64,000 nucleotides of DNA from Sorex araneus. Lineage: Eukaryota > Chordata > Mammalia > Eulipotyphla > Soricidae. The stretch's first letter is position 1. Every line of letters starts with the position of its first letter. The DNA lies in contig NC_073304.1 of the NCBI RefSeq assembly GCF_027595985.1, forward strand, positions 48,091,137 to 48,155,136, in the 5' to 3' direction. The position numbers were made by a program, and so were the translations under genes. Positions 9,996 to 20,891 of this stretch are shown in pieces. Below the pieces are notes generated by a model, which worked only from the letters and a program-made list of their open reading frames with translations, had not been told where the DNA came from and ran no database searches.

Positions 9996-11149
9996 ACTCA
10001 GTGTTACTGATTATGTGTTTGGCTTTATCCCCCTCACCACAGATCCCCTCCGATTTGCTGGAGCAGAGTTTGGAAAACACGTTGGTCTGTGCTACTTACA
10101 ATGCTATTATCAGATTTGCTAAGGTAAACTTTTGTTTCCTGGCAAAGCATCTTGAAATCACTTCTGCTAGTTTTGCCTCCCTTTCTTAGTTCCTGTGCTA
10201 TAGACTGATAGTTTTATTCCCACTCAAAGATAAGACAGATCAAGGGTATGATGTGGGCTGAGAATAAGTTACTTTGGAGTTGACTTCATTTAAAGCCCTA
10301 ACATTTGAAGACTAGTAAAATTCTAAATGCTTATTTTCCAGAGGTTATGTTGTTAACCTTCTCTTCACAGTATCCATTTACAACCTAAATGTGAGTAGCC
10401 CCTAAAGATGCAGCTCTAAGGAGTGAAAGAACTCAAAGGAAATGATGAAATTTCCCTTGGAACTGTACATCTTAGAGATGAATCTTTAACTCTTCTTTCC
10501 TGGTAAAAAGGGGAGATGAAGATACGCCAATCAAATACCCTTAATAACAGAGATTAAGGAGACTCAGAAGATGAGATCAAACTTTGTATTTGAGAAATTC
10601 TCCCAGATGCCCTTCTCCCTCCCTGTTCTGCTCTGGCCGCCATCATTCAAGGGTGCCAGGTGGTGGTGGGTGGCAATGACATCAGTAAAGATTCCGTTTA
10701 GCCCAGAGAAGCAGAATTATTACTCCAAAAACTGTACTAGTTTAATTCTGGAACAGCTCAGTTTCTCACCCTGTATGATAAAAATGTCTCTGTGGTAAAA
10801 ATGTCTCTGTACTCTCTGGGCAAGTGCTCAGAATGAACAATCTTTTCTTAGCTAGGACAAAAATCTAAACATCTTTTTATTATGTAGAAATACCACTCCT
10901 CCTCATTTCTCCTAACGTTGCCAGTTTGATTCTTGGTCTCCAGGGAATGCATATGCATATGGCACTAGAGTGTGGAAGTCAAAGAAATTCTGTACCATGA
11001 GATCATTGCTGATTGCATAATGCAGGTTTAATATTAACCTTTTAAATTCTAATTATTCTATTTTCCTATTAGTTAACACAGCAATTTTTTTCTCACTGTT
11101 CCTTAGGATCTTTGTCCTTTGTTTATTTCTTCTTAGTTAGCATAGTGAA
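9996..11149. other. No gene seen
   Basis: Unique-looking sequence. A 75-codon plus-strand frame at 10571-10798 has no recognisable domain and no supporting signals. An 18-bp local duplication ('TAAAAATGTCTCTGT') occurs at 10779-10812. Confidence 0.5.
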
Positions 11150-11310
11150 ATAAAATTGGCTTGGAATTAGATAACCTGGGCATGAATCTTGCCTCACTTC
11201 CTACGTATCTTGCTTTACGCAACTTGCCCAACATCTCTGAGGCTTCAATTCTTCTATGAAAAGGAGATTTTAAAACTATCTCAAGGATTGTGAGCATTTC
11301 ATATCCTAAA
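11150..11310 (+). repeat. MIR, plus strand
   Basis: Recognisable MIR order: 'AACCTGGGCATGAATCTTGCC', 'AACTTGCCCAACATCTCTGAGGCTTCAATTC', a decayed 'AAAGGAGATTTTAAAACT' and 'TCTCAAGGATTGTGAGCATT'. Confidence 0.75.
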
Positions 11311-11514
11311 ACATATGAAATTTTTATCTTATGCCTGGTAAGTGAACAGTTCATTTCTCTGTTATTTTCCATTTTTGTTATAAATCACCCAATAAGATTG
11401 TTTGGGGAAGAAAAGACAGAATATTGGCATTTCTGGGAATCAAATTCATGCCCTTATTCCTGCAAAGTTGTGGAGTTAGCCTTAGGTTCCAATTTGACAG
11501 TCTTTAAAGAAGTT

Positions 11515-11893
11515 AAACCTACCAATCCACTCAACAATCTTGCCCTAAGGAATCTACTCAAGAAAAATGAAAATATACAAACACAAGGACATATATATGA
11601 ATGTTTGTAGCAGTGTTATTTATAATAACAAAAATTGGAGACAAATAATTGTTATTTATAATAACAAAAATTGTCTGTCAGTTAGTGCACTGACAATGAA
11701 ATCCCATTCAGAAATAAAAAGGGGGAAGGGCATTGTCACATGCTACAATATTGACGAAATGCGAACATTTTATGATAAGTAAAAGAAGCCATATGTGAAA
11801 GACATAGTGTGATCCCTTTACATACTTAGAAAAGGCAAATCTAGAAATACAGAAAGCATGTTGGTGGTTGCCTGGGGTTGAGGGTAAGAATAA
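11515..11893 (+). repeat. Ancient L1M-type LINE 3' region, plus strand
   Basis: Follows old eutherian L1M 3' sequence: 'ATGAATGTTTGTAGCAGTGTTATTTATAATAACA', 'ACATGCTACAATATTGACG', 'AAGTAAAAGAAGCC', 'AAAGGCAAATCTAGAAATACAGAAAGC', 'GGTGGTTGCCTGGGG'. A 24-bp segment is tandemly repeated at about 11614-11670. Confidence 0.8.
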
Positions 11894-11926
11894 GCACCAC
11901 CACCACCACCACCAACAACAACAAAC
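11894..11926. repeat. (CAC)n / (CAA)n microsatellite
   Basis: CAC triplets grading into CAA triplets, at the tail of the L1M fragment. Confidence 0.9.
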
Positions 11927-11971
11927 AGGCATAAGAGATGATACAGGGAACGTTCTCAAGTTGTGCTAATT

Positions 11972-12149
11972 CTTCTTTTTTTTTTTGCTTTTTGGGTCAC
12001 ACCCAGCGATTTACAGGGGTCATTCCTGGCTCATGCACTCAGGAATTACTCCTGGCGGTGCTAGGGGACCATATGGGATGCTGGGAATTAAACCTGGGTC
12101 AGCCGCGTGCAAGGCAAACACCCTACCCGCTGTACTATCACTTCAGCCC
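11972..12149 (-). repeat. SOR SINE, full-length, minus strand
   Basis: T-rich start, 'TTTTTGGGTCACACCCAGCG' to 'TATCACTTCAGCCC'. TSD CTCAAGTTGTG at 11955-11965 and 12150-12160 brackets the insertion. Confidence 0.94.
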
Positions 12150-12219
12150 CTCAAGTTGTGGTATTAATAACATAATTCTATACATTCATATACCTAAAAA
12201 ATCAAGGTCATCAATTGGC

Positions 12220-12293
12220 AAGCAGTGCCAGGAATTGAATCTAAGCCTTACACATGCAAGACATGCACTTTCTGACTGAGCTATGTACCCAGT
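12220..12293 (-). repeat. tRNA-like SINE head fragment, minus strand
   Basis: 'GCCAGGAATTGAATCTAAGCC' (B-box complement) and 'CTGACTGAGCTATGTACCC' (A-box complement). Resembles a tRNA body more than a complete SINE; too decayed for a functional tRNA. Confidence 0.45.
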
Positions 12294-12580
12294 CTAATTT
12301 ACATTAAGAAAGAGAGTATGGGTAAGAATCTTGAAGTTAGACTTATGAAGAACTTTGATAATTCTCCCTTTTATCTACTTTTGCCCCAGTATTTCAGAGT
12401 AAAATTATTAAAGGAAGGACTATTATAATAGATAAGTGAAGCATTCTTTTTAATTTTTTTAATTGAATCACTGTGAGATAGACATTTACAAAGCTGTTCA
12501 TGATTGGCATTCAGTCATAGAATATTCCAACACCTATCCCTCCACCAATGTACATTTCCCAGTACCAGTGTCCCCAGGTG

Positions 12581-13953
12581 TGTAATCTCTGAGTGGCTAG
12601 AGGACCTCGTTTGGCTCTCTCTCACTGCCTGCCTTCAGTGGACTCAGGCCACTCGCCCACCCAGGACAGCCAATGCCATGGGTGGATGAAGTAGGAAATG
12701 AGGGCCATGCTAGATGGTGATCAGTTGCTGTTTATTCCATTCTCTCCATGTATCTGTTCCAGTCTCACTGAGTCCCTCATTCTAGTATCGCACTGCCCCT
12801 CATTCCCATCTCCTCTTGTCTCTCCCATTCATCTCTCCCTGCTCCCTGTTGAAAACTTGTCTCTTGTCTGTCCACGCACCTACTCCTGTATTCTTCCCCT
12901 ACATTCTTCTCCCTCTGTTCCCCTTGCTGGTCTCTCCATGCTCCATCTTGCCGCCCAGGTTTCTCTCCCATCTCTCACCAAATTCCCCACACTGGTGGTA
13001 GACACCATACCCCATCTGGTAGCACAATCAATATATCAAAGCCCTTTCTGATCACTGATCAGGCTCAAGGAAGGAAAATACCACCTAGGGGTGTTTCTCC
13101 TCTCCTTAGTCCAATAACTTAATTAACATCTTAACTAACAACTTAATTCTACTTCTTAGTGTTAGTTATTTTGTTTGGATACAGCAAGAGATACATTGAG
13201 CTTCTAGGGTGGCCCTCCTAGGAACATCTCGCTATAGATCTCAGACTACACTACGGTGTTCAAGCCAATGAATCTTTCCTAACCCTACCAGGGACCTATT
13301 CCAATTATTACTTTTTGGATCATGACAGAATTTGTCAATGACCATGCTCTTACCTTATAGTTAAGTATTATGGTGCTTTGGCCAGGCACATTTTGATGCC
13401 AGGGTAGCTCACAGCTTGCCCTGGGTCTTTCCAGTCCCTCCTTGGGACCCTGCTTCTGGGGTGCTAGGAAATAAGGGCAAATCAAGGAACAGATGCCCAG
13501 GAATGGATATCATTTGTAACTTGGGAGTCAGCTAACTCCAAGTTACAAAAGCAAAGCATTAACTGTCTTCCTGTATCTATACAAAAAGGACTGTATCACT
13601 GTCATCCCACTGCTCATCGATTTGCTTGAGCGAGCACCAGTAACATCTCCATTGTGAGACTTGTTGTTACTGCTTTTGGCATATCAAATACACCACAGTA
13701 GCTTGCCAGGCTCTGCTATGCAAGCGAGACACTCTCCGTAGCTTGCCAGGCTCCCAGAGAGGGATTGGGGAGCTCTCCAAAAGGGTATGGCTCTGAACTA
13801 ACTATGCAAAGGACATAAGGAGAGAGAAAAGCAATATCCATAAGTCAGCAGAGTCTGGTCAGCAGGCAAAGGTAATTGACAGGTTGGGGGAGCAATCAGC
13901 AAACCCAAGCTCCATGCAGCCAGGGAGGAAAAGCAAACCAATATTATCCTACA
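12581..13953 (-). mobile_element. Solo LTR of an endogenous retrovirus, minus strand, itself interrupted by a SINE
   Basis: On the minus strand it begins TGTAGGATAA and ends GATTACA, with the TG...CA ends expected of an LTR. It aligns over most of its length with the LTR at 55943-56998; shared landmarks are 'CCTTTGCATAGTT', 'GACCCAGGGCAAG' and 'GGTCCCTGSTAGGGTTAGGAA'. A candidate polyadenylation signal AATAAA lies about 170 bp from its 3' end. CCAGGT flanks it at 12574-12579 and 13955-13960, one base out from each end, consistent with 6-bp target duplication. No gag, pol or env sequence accompanies it. Confidence 0.85.
13590..13778 (-). repeat. RTE-tailed SINE inserted in the LTR, minus strand
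   Basis: 'CTGTATCACTGTCATCCC' (complement of the RTE-like end), 'GATTTGCTTGAGCGAGCACCAGTAAC', 'TTGTGAGACTTGTT' and 'GTAGCTTGCCAGGCTC' give the family-specific tail and middle; the tRNA head is missing. AAAAGG at 13584-13589 and 13779-13784 flanks it, and LTR sequence resumes on both sides. Confidence 0.85.
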
Positions 13954-14017
13954 ACCAGGTTCCCTCTCATCACCCCCCATCCACCACCCCCTTCCTGCCT
14001 CTATGACAGGCACTTTT

Positions 14018-14062
<45 letters not shown>

Positions 14063-14068
14063 CCCCCC
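14018..14068. repeat. (TC)n microsatellite
   Basis: TC dinucleotide run followed by a C run, inside the L1 3' UTR fragment. Confidence 0.95.
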
Positions 14069-14115
14069 TTTGGGCATTGTGGTTTAAAATATTGATATTG
14101 AAAGGTTAAGGTGAT

Positions 14116-14967
14116 ACATTCTTAATAGGAATGGTTGTATAAGTACATAAAAATAACCAGAAATTATGAAATTGTGTGAGTCAATTCAAAACTAAATACT
14201 TTGGCACACAATACTCATTTAAAGAAGAAACCTATTACAATCTACTTAAAAATAAAAAATGCCCCCCCCAATATTTCTGTATTATCTTGAAGTGACTACT
14301 GAGTAAAGAGCTCAGGAGTATGCAAATCAAATTAAAACCCTCACAACTCTTTGCCAGGTGAATATTTTGGATTTCTAAGAGTACGTATTTCTGTTTTTTT
14401 TTTTAATAAGAAATTACAGAAATAGGCCTACAGATAATAGATAAAAAATTTATATTCTGGTGGTGTTTCAGGCACCTAATTAAGTCTTCAGCTTATTGGT
14501 AGCAACAAACAACAAATATATACATTAAGCAGATGAGGAAAAGTAAGACTTGAAGAGGTTCCGGCTAATAGCACAATCAGGATTCAAGACCAGATCTTTG
14601 ACAACAAAGATCAGGGTCTCCAGTCACATATCTTCATCTAAATAAGCCTCATGGTAATAAAAATCTTGCCCAAATCATCACTTTCGCTCTCACAAATAAG
14701 GAAAGCCCAAGGGGAAAGAAATCCAAGCCCTCATTCAAGGATGGGCAACAAGTCTGTTGTAGGTAGGCTTCTACCTTTATTCAGTGTTTAATACTTTGCT
14801 CTCCAGATTGGGACTCTGTGAACATCTTTTATAGGGTATCCACCTGAATTCTAACTATAGATTCTCCAGACAGGCAGAATACTTCAAATTTAATTTGCTA
14901 GAAATCACAGGAGTAACTGAAAAATAAAAGGATTATAGATTAGAGCTAATTAAGTTGCAATTTTCTA
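14116..14967. other. No gene seen
   Basis: AT-rich unique-looking sequence with several A- and T-runs; no supported gene or repeat. Confidence 0.5.
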
Positions 14968-15152
14968 TTTCTTTTGGGGGGAGTAGGGTCACAACAGAGC
15001 TCAGGGCTACTCCTGGCTTTGCACTAAGGGATCATTCCTGATAGTGCTCAGGGGACCATATGGGATGCCAGGGATTGAACCCAGGTCAGCCAAATGCAAG
15101 GCAAGCACCCTACCTGCTCTACTATCACTCCAGCTCTACTATCACTCCACTT
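14968..15152 (-). repeat. tRNA-derived SINE, minus strand, with duplicated head end
   Basis: 'GGGTCACAACAGAGCTCAGGG', 'GGGATTGAACCCAGGTCAGCC', 'GCAAGGCAAGCACCCTACC', then 'CTCTACTATCACTCC' occurring twice in tandem (about 15117-15149). Confidence 0.85.
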
Positions 15153-15799
15153 AAGTAGTAATTTTCTTTGGTTTACATTTTATGTGAAGATTTTGGCATC
15201 TGTTCGACTGAGGAAAAGATAGGAGAAATGATAGATTAAGAATAGAGCAACTTGGAGAATATAAGCATATGTTTTAAGTAATCAAAATTAATCATTTGAC
15301 TCAAGATAAACAACCTCTACATCGGCACATATAGTTTTCTTTATCGATTTCCTTAAAAAAATATTTATTTGGAATTGTTTATCTTCTTACTATGATACCA
15401 GGCAAGAATAGCAGAGTAGACATATAAATACTGAGTACTGAATAGATGATTTGTAGAGGAACAGAAACGTATACTTAGAAATGTAACTCTATGAAGAGGT
15501 GGCTATTGCTTTAATCACTGGGTAGTCCAGCTTCTGTTGATGGTAAAGACAAAGCAACATGGTCAAACTGCCTAACATACTGCAACTATTCTGATTTCCT
15601 CACTAGAGTTCTAGTGATCAACAGTTTAACTAGATCAACAGTTTAAATAATATGAAGAAGTTTTGTTTTCTCTCAATGAGAGAAATCTTAAAATGCTTTA
15701 CTCTATTTGGCAAGTGAATAATATTACAATAATTATTTTGGAGGCCTTGTTAAATAACCAATTAAAAACTTTCATTTACTGGGACCTACTCTATGGAGG
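15153..15799. other. No gene seen
   Basis: AT-rich sequence without gene or confident repeat signature. Confidence 0.5.
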
Positions 15800-15975
15800 G
15801 TTCTGACCTTGACATTTCACATATTTTATTTTAAATCTGCCTAATTCAGCAAGTTATTTATTATCATTTCTATTTACTGGAAGAACAGCAGTAAAAAAAC
15901 ACTAGAGCTAAGGAAGATCAGAAAATTTTGTCTGATTTGAAATTTATGTGCTTTCCATCATGCTATCTTGCTTTT
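15800..15975 (-). repeat. Likely MIR, minus strand
   Basis: 'TTATTTATTATCATTTCTATTTACTGGAAGAACAGCAG' and 'CACTAGAGCTAAGGAAGATCAG', with 'GCTTTCCATCATGCTATCTTGC' at the end, follow the decayed complement of MIR. Confidence 0.4.
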
Positions 15976-16840
15976 TCAAACCTTGGCGTACCACCAAAGA
16001 TTAGACAATTGCTTTTGCCAACAGAACACACATTCATCAGTTGCCTCTTTAATGCCTAACATGATTGTAGGCTCTGACAACTAGCTCCCCTCCCAAACCC
16101 AACATACAGTAAAACATTTTCTGAGATGTGTAATTCAGTCATAAGAAAAGAGCATAAAATTCTATCTCGAGAAGGATTCAAACAGTGAGTGCTAAGATAA
16201 GTTAGAGGAGGCACAGTTCTGAGCTGGTTTGAGTAGGGCTGATTCCTCTTAAACTATGACCTCAGCAGACCTGGGAGAGAGAAGGGTTTGGACAAACATT
16301 TTATAAGGACAGGACTAGGAATGTGCAGGTGCATCTCAGAACAGTGAAAAAACCCTCCAGTTCTGTGTGATGAGGTCTGCGCTCGGGAGAAAAAGACTTG
16401 AATTAAAAAAAATTTTTTTTTAATTATCAAAGTCTGCACTCATGGAACTAAGTCAACTAACATCCAGTTGAGGACTTCCCAGCCTCTGACTGTGAGAAGT
16501 AAATTTCTGTTGTTTAAACAACAATAACAAAGAGTTGAAAGCTATTGTTTTCTCTTCTAACACTTATATGAAAGTAAATTCTGCTCCAGTAAGTGTTTAG
16601 AAAATACTTATTCAGGTACAGCTTTTTGTCATGGGTTATGTTTTATTTTATCTTATCATTGAAGGGAGTAGGAAATCAAGACAATCTCAGGCTTATGGGT
16701 CAAATATAGGCCTCAAAACCAGTTTGAAATTTCAGATGGTTATTCTCTAAAAAGGCAACTGTAGAAATTACTGAACCTCTTTTGAAGCAGTTTTTTCGAA
16801 GTTGGGAAAATAAATAACCACCTTCTCCAACACACATACA

Positions 16841-16842
<2 letters not shown>
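15976..16842. other. No gene seen
   Basis: Unique-looking sequence; an A/T homopolymer pair lies at 16406-16422. No supported coding region. Confidence 0.5.
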
Positions 16843-16875
<33 letters not shown>

Positions 16876-16889
16876 GAGACACACACACT
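16843..16889. repeat. (CA)n microsatellite
   Basis: CA run interrupted by GCAGAGA near 16872-16879. Confidence 0.93.
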
Positions 16890-18794
16890 CATACCTCTTT
16901 CTAAATATGAAAACTGCTAGGATATAGCAGATGTTCAATATACTGATTTTAGTAGTGTGTCTCCAAACTGCCATTTCAGTTCCTTTTGCCTCTGGTGTTT
17001 CACTGCTCACACTATGCTTTTGCTTCTCCCATACTCCAATAGATAAGCAAAGGCAATAATGTTTTTCTCAGATGATTACAATGCTGTTATTATTAGTTTT
17101 TTTACTACAGTAGGAGAGAGTATTAACTGCTTTATAGTTTTCAAGCAGATTTTCTGACACAATATAAAACTTAAATTATTATTTTCATTTTTCTTGCTAC
17201 CTGGACATCTTGGAAATTCATTGATGGACCTAATTACTAATTGTTAAAATTGTTATCATATCAGAGTGAGCAATTCTCTTAGTGAGTTTTAAGAAGGCAA
17301 GTGAGTCTTCTAGACAAATTTCCTCAAGCTCCCTCTTATCTAATTTGGATCTCAGAAATTCACCAAGTTGCTGAGCATCAAACATTCATGCTGTTGTTGA
17401 GCTATCTCATGGTTGCTGTTCTCAAGGGCAGGAGAAAGCATCACTCTGTGCTCCCAAAACACCACTGAGCAGCTCCAGAGGCACCAGCGTCCCCTTTTCT
17501 GCAGAATCTTGTAAAGTCTGGTTTGAAAAAGCAGCACCACAATGCAGGCACGTGGTTTTCACCATGGCCCAACACACCTAGACATGTGGGTTTTCTAGAT
17601 GCACCTGACCCTGTGCAAGGGGTAATAAACACCAGAAATGAAAGAGACTGAGGACAAAGGTTTGAAAGCACAGAGTCTTGATTCCCTAAGGGTCCCCTAA
17701 AACCTTGAAACTTTCTTTTGTCCCAATCAGTAAATAGACTTACACAAATGGTGTTCCCAATGAGGAGGAGCAACAGCTACAAAATTGGGAAACAGTTTCA
17801 CAGGGAATCCTATACATATGTTTCTAGAGTCACTAGACCATAGTATTTGCCTGATAAATCCTCTGCAGTGTCTTCTTGCTTTATTGATTTATTTAAGAAA
17901 TGTCTGTGTAGCACAGCTACAACTCTCTGGATGGCATCACTGTAGTTCAATGTCATCTTGTTGAAATATGGAAGAAAAAGACAGTTGCTTTGTAGCAGGG
18001 ATCTATGTGGTACCTGTACTCCATATCTAGGATGGGACTTTCTCTGGATGCTCAGGTCCCACCCACATCCCAACAATGTGCCGTTAGATTCATGGTCTAC
18101 GTCACTGAACTCTGGGAATGTAAGAAAGTGGTATTTGCAATGAGGATTTGCAATTTGATTTGTGATCACTAATATGGCATAGGAAAGTAACTCTTGGTTC
18201 TATCAGTGCACCCATGGTGACCATGGCTCACTATATTTCTTATCACTTAAAGCCACAGTTTCCAGGAACCTACTCAATGACATTACTGTCTAGCCAATAC
18301 TACTCCTTATACTGAGGTTGCCCATAGTCCAGTGGGAGACAAATAACTCTATCGAACGTGAAAGCACAGCTTAGGGTACCAGGCTGTGACCAGAAACTAT
18401 ATCTAAGTGGCCACAGGAAGAGTACAGCAATGGTCAGAAGTTGGCCAGGAAACTGGTTTCTGGGAAAGCTCAGAAGAATCGTGAGGAACGATCCAGTTAA
18501 TACAAAGGCATTTGAATGGAAGTCAAGGCATAACTAGGGGCATGAGAAAACCCTCAGCAAAATTATGACAAGCGATAGGCCTAGAATGCGATAGGCCTAG
18601 AATAAGACTGAGGAAAGATCTGTAGAACTGCAACTTCTGGTCCAATTAACCAGAGACTTGGTTCATACAGCCTAATGATTGTGTTTGGATCTGTGCAAAT
18701 CAAGAGCCACTTCAAGGTCATTTTCTTGACTAGTAGTCAGGAGATGCATAGTAGACTGGTTTCAAATGCCTTTCTTGCTGGGAATGAGTAGAGA
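16890..18794. other. No supported gene; two minus-strand open frames noted
   Basis: Minus-strand frames at 17441-17773 and 17810-18169 are the longest here outside repeats (110 and 119 codons). I recognise no family in either, and no splice or start context supports them. An 11-bp tandem duplication 'GCGATAGGCCTAGAAT' lies at 18571-18602. Confidence 0.45.
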
Positions 18795-18985
18795 TCCCAA
18801 GTTAGAAACACATACCTTGCCCATGTGGGAGGCCCTGAGTGCCATCTCTGGCACTGCAGTCCCCTACCCTCACCCACCACTACCCAGTATGTTCCTGCTG
18901 TCCACCTGCTTCCTGTATGGCAGGAAGTTATCCTGACAGACCCTCTACACTTTTGGGTATGTTTCTTACACAGAAGCAAAACAAA
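18795..18985 (+). repeat. Possible old tRNA-derived SINE
   Basis: 'CATACCTTGCCCATGTGGGAGGCCC', 'GAGTGCCATCTCTGGCACTGCAG' and an A-rich end at 18976-18990. Weak and diverged. Confidence 0.35.
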
Positions 18986-19071
18986 ATAAAATGTATGACT
19001 CTTAGAGGCAGATTCTACAGTGGGTCCAGTTGGTAATTAAAATAGAGATCTCATTTAACATTTTTAGTTGC

Positions 19072-19245
19072 TTTGTTTTTTGGTTTAAGATCATGCCCAG
19101 TGACAGATAGGAGCTACTCCTGGCCCTGAGCTCAGATTTTATCATTGGTGGTGTTCAGGGGACCATGTACAGTGCCAGGAATCAGCACTGGGTCAGCCAT
19201 AGGCAAGGCAAATACCTTCATACCTGTATTTTCTCTCTAGCTTCT
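19072..19245 (-). repeat. Old tRNA-derived SINE, minus strand
   Basis: 'GATCATGCCCAGTGACAG', 'GGTGTTCAGGGGACCATG', 'GGTCAGCCATAGGCAAGGCAAATACC' and 'TTTCTCTCTAGC' are SOR-like landmarks in reverse complement. Confidence 0.78.
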
Positions 19246-20468
19246 CAATTCACTTTCAAAGTGTCATCAAGAAGTCCACCAACATCATTTTTGTGTTATG
19301 TTGTTTTTATAATCACCCATGCCTAACTCACATTTTATTCACCTCAGATGTCAGGGTCACATATGTGACCTTGAAAATTTAAAGGCAAGCTTTAAATTTT
19401 AGATTTAGATTTTAAAATTTAGATTTTAAATTTTGATTGCGTATATTTTCTTTTTCTTTTCTTTCATTTGAGAAGCACATTTGAGAAGTACAATGAACAT
19501 TCTTTGTACATCCACTCCACAAACCCGAGAATCTTATGGCAAATGATAAGACAAGTCAAATGATAAGACATATTACAACTAACAAAAAAGAGTCAGTGTG
19601 GAGACAGAGTTAGAGTAAAGGATCCTCAACCTATGGCCTGAATGAGTCATCAGAGCACTGGGTTGAGGAGCAAATACTTGTAATGAAGAAGATCATGTGT
19701 GAGTTGGGGGTTGGGCAGCAGCAGAAGCTAGGGTGCAAGCTGAGTCACAGTGAAGCTTGAGGACAGGAAAGAACTCTACCAGTGGCCATGGGAAAAGGAC
19801 TGGAAGATCACAGACACATAGAACCATTTTCTTCTGCATTTCTTCTCGAACCAAGGACTATGAATCAGGCCTACAGCTACCCTTTATTTCTTTTCTGCCC
19901 TTCAGTTCCAGCTGTGGTATTGATTTTATTCTCTGGAGCTGGTCTCGGTGATCTTTTCATCCTAATGGAATTTGCAGTTCTCTGGTGCTGCTGATTTCTG
20001 CTCTGTTTTCCAGGAGTCTTAACAAAACAGGATCCCTGACCAGATGTGGTGGAGCCCGAGGCATAGACAGTTTGAATTAGGGCCAAGAGGCAGGGAGGTG
20101 AATTGCTCTTTGAATATGAGGATAGAAACTGTGTGTGCTAGAATGAAAAATCAATGAACACAGGTAATTGAAGCCTTCAAGATTTGTGAATTTTCCTAAA
20201 ATATCTTAGGGGAACCACCAGTTATGTTTACACAGAAAAGCTTCCTGACTAAGGAACAGTTTGTTTGCTACAACTAAAGTATCCCTCAAATCCCGACCAC
20301 TCCTGGTACTCATGGGGACCTGTGCACATGGGGGGTCCAAAGGTACTCTGCATTGCCTTCCTGGTTTCCCCAGATGAAGTCACCACTGGTGGAGTCTGCA
20401 TAATAATGACTTAGTTCTACATCATTGGTTCACTGGCAAGTCCTGGCTTATGCCCAGTATTATTGTTT
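19246..20468. other. No gene seen
   Basis: Mostly unique-looking. An AT-rich direct repeat ('TTTAAATTTTAGATTTAGA' and variants) lies at 19390-19435. Short open frames overlap on both strands near 19757-20086 without recognisable domains. Confidence 0.5.
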
Positions 20469-20490
20469 AAATCTATTAATTCCCTTTTCA

Positions 20491-20869
20491 AGGCAATTGG
20501 GAAAGAGAAGGGACCACTAAGTTAATGATGCTTGGAGGGCTCCCTCGGAATGAGAGATGAGTGCTGAAAGTAGACTAGGGACCGAACATGATGTACTTAC
20601 TTACTACCGGTATTGCAAATCAGAACACCTAAAAGGATAGAGACAGTAAAAGGGAATCCTGCCACAGAGGCAGGGGTGGGGGGGTCAAGTAGATGGGGTA
20701 GGGGTGGTGGGAGGGATACTGGGAACATTGGTGGTAGAAAATGGGCACTGGTGGAGGGATGGGTACTCAATCATTGTATGACTGAAACGTAATCACAGAA
20801 GTTTGTAAGTCTGTAACTCTATCTCACTGTGATTCATTAAAAAAATAAAAGATTTAAAAATTTTTTAAA
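20491..20869 (+). mobile_element. 5'-truncated shrew L1 3' end, plus strand
   Basis: L1 3' UTR with 'GAATCCTGCCACAGAGGCAGG', the G-rich tract 20668-20720, 'GGGCACTGGTGGAGGGATGG' and 'GTAAGTCTGTAACTCTATC', ending in an A-rich tail. A 22-bp TSD (20 of 22 identical) lies at 20469-20490 and 20870-20891, beginning AAATCTAT. Confidence 0.9.
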
Positions 20870-20891
20870 AAATCTATCAATTCCCCTTTCA

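Larger units (their letters stand above)
12451..14115 (-). mobile_element. Shrew L1 3' end, minus strand, interrupted by an LTR
   Basis: The left part (12451-12579) carries the T-rich end and 'TTGAATCACTGTGAGATAG' to 'CCAGTGTCCCCAGGT'. The right part (13955-14115) resumes at 'CCAGGTTCCCTC', continues to 'CTTTGGGCATTGTGGTTTAAAATATTGATATTGAAAGG', and aligns with the same region of the copy at 9460-9977. The missing middle is the LTR at 12581-13953. A (TC)n run sits inside the right part. Confidence 0.85.

Noticed and set aside
12698..13051. 117-codon plus-strand frame
   Set aside because: Lies antisense within the LTR, with an overlapping frame on the other strand; no gene family recognised.
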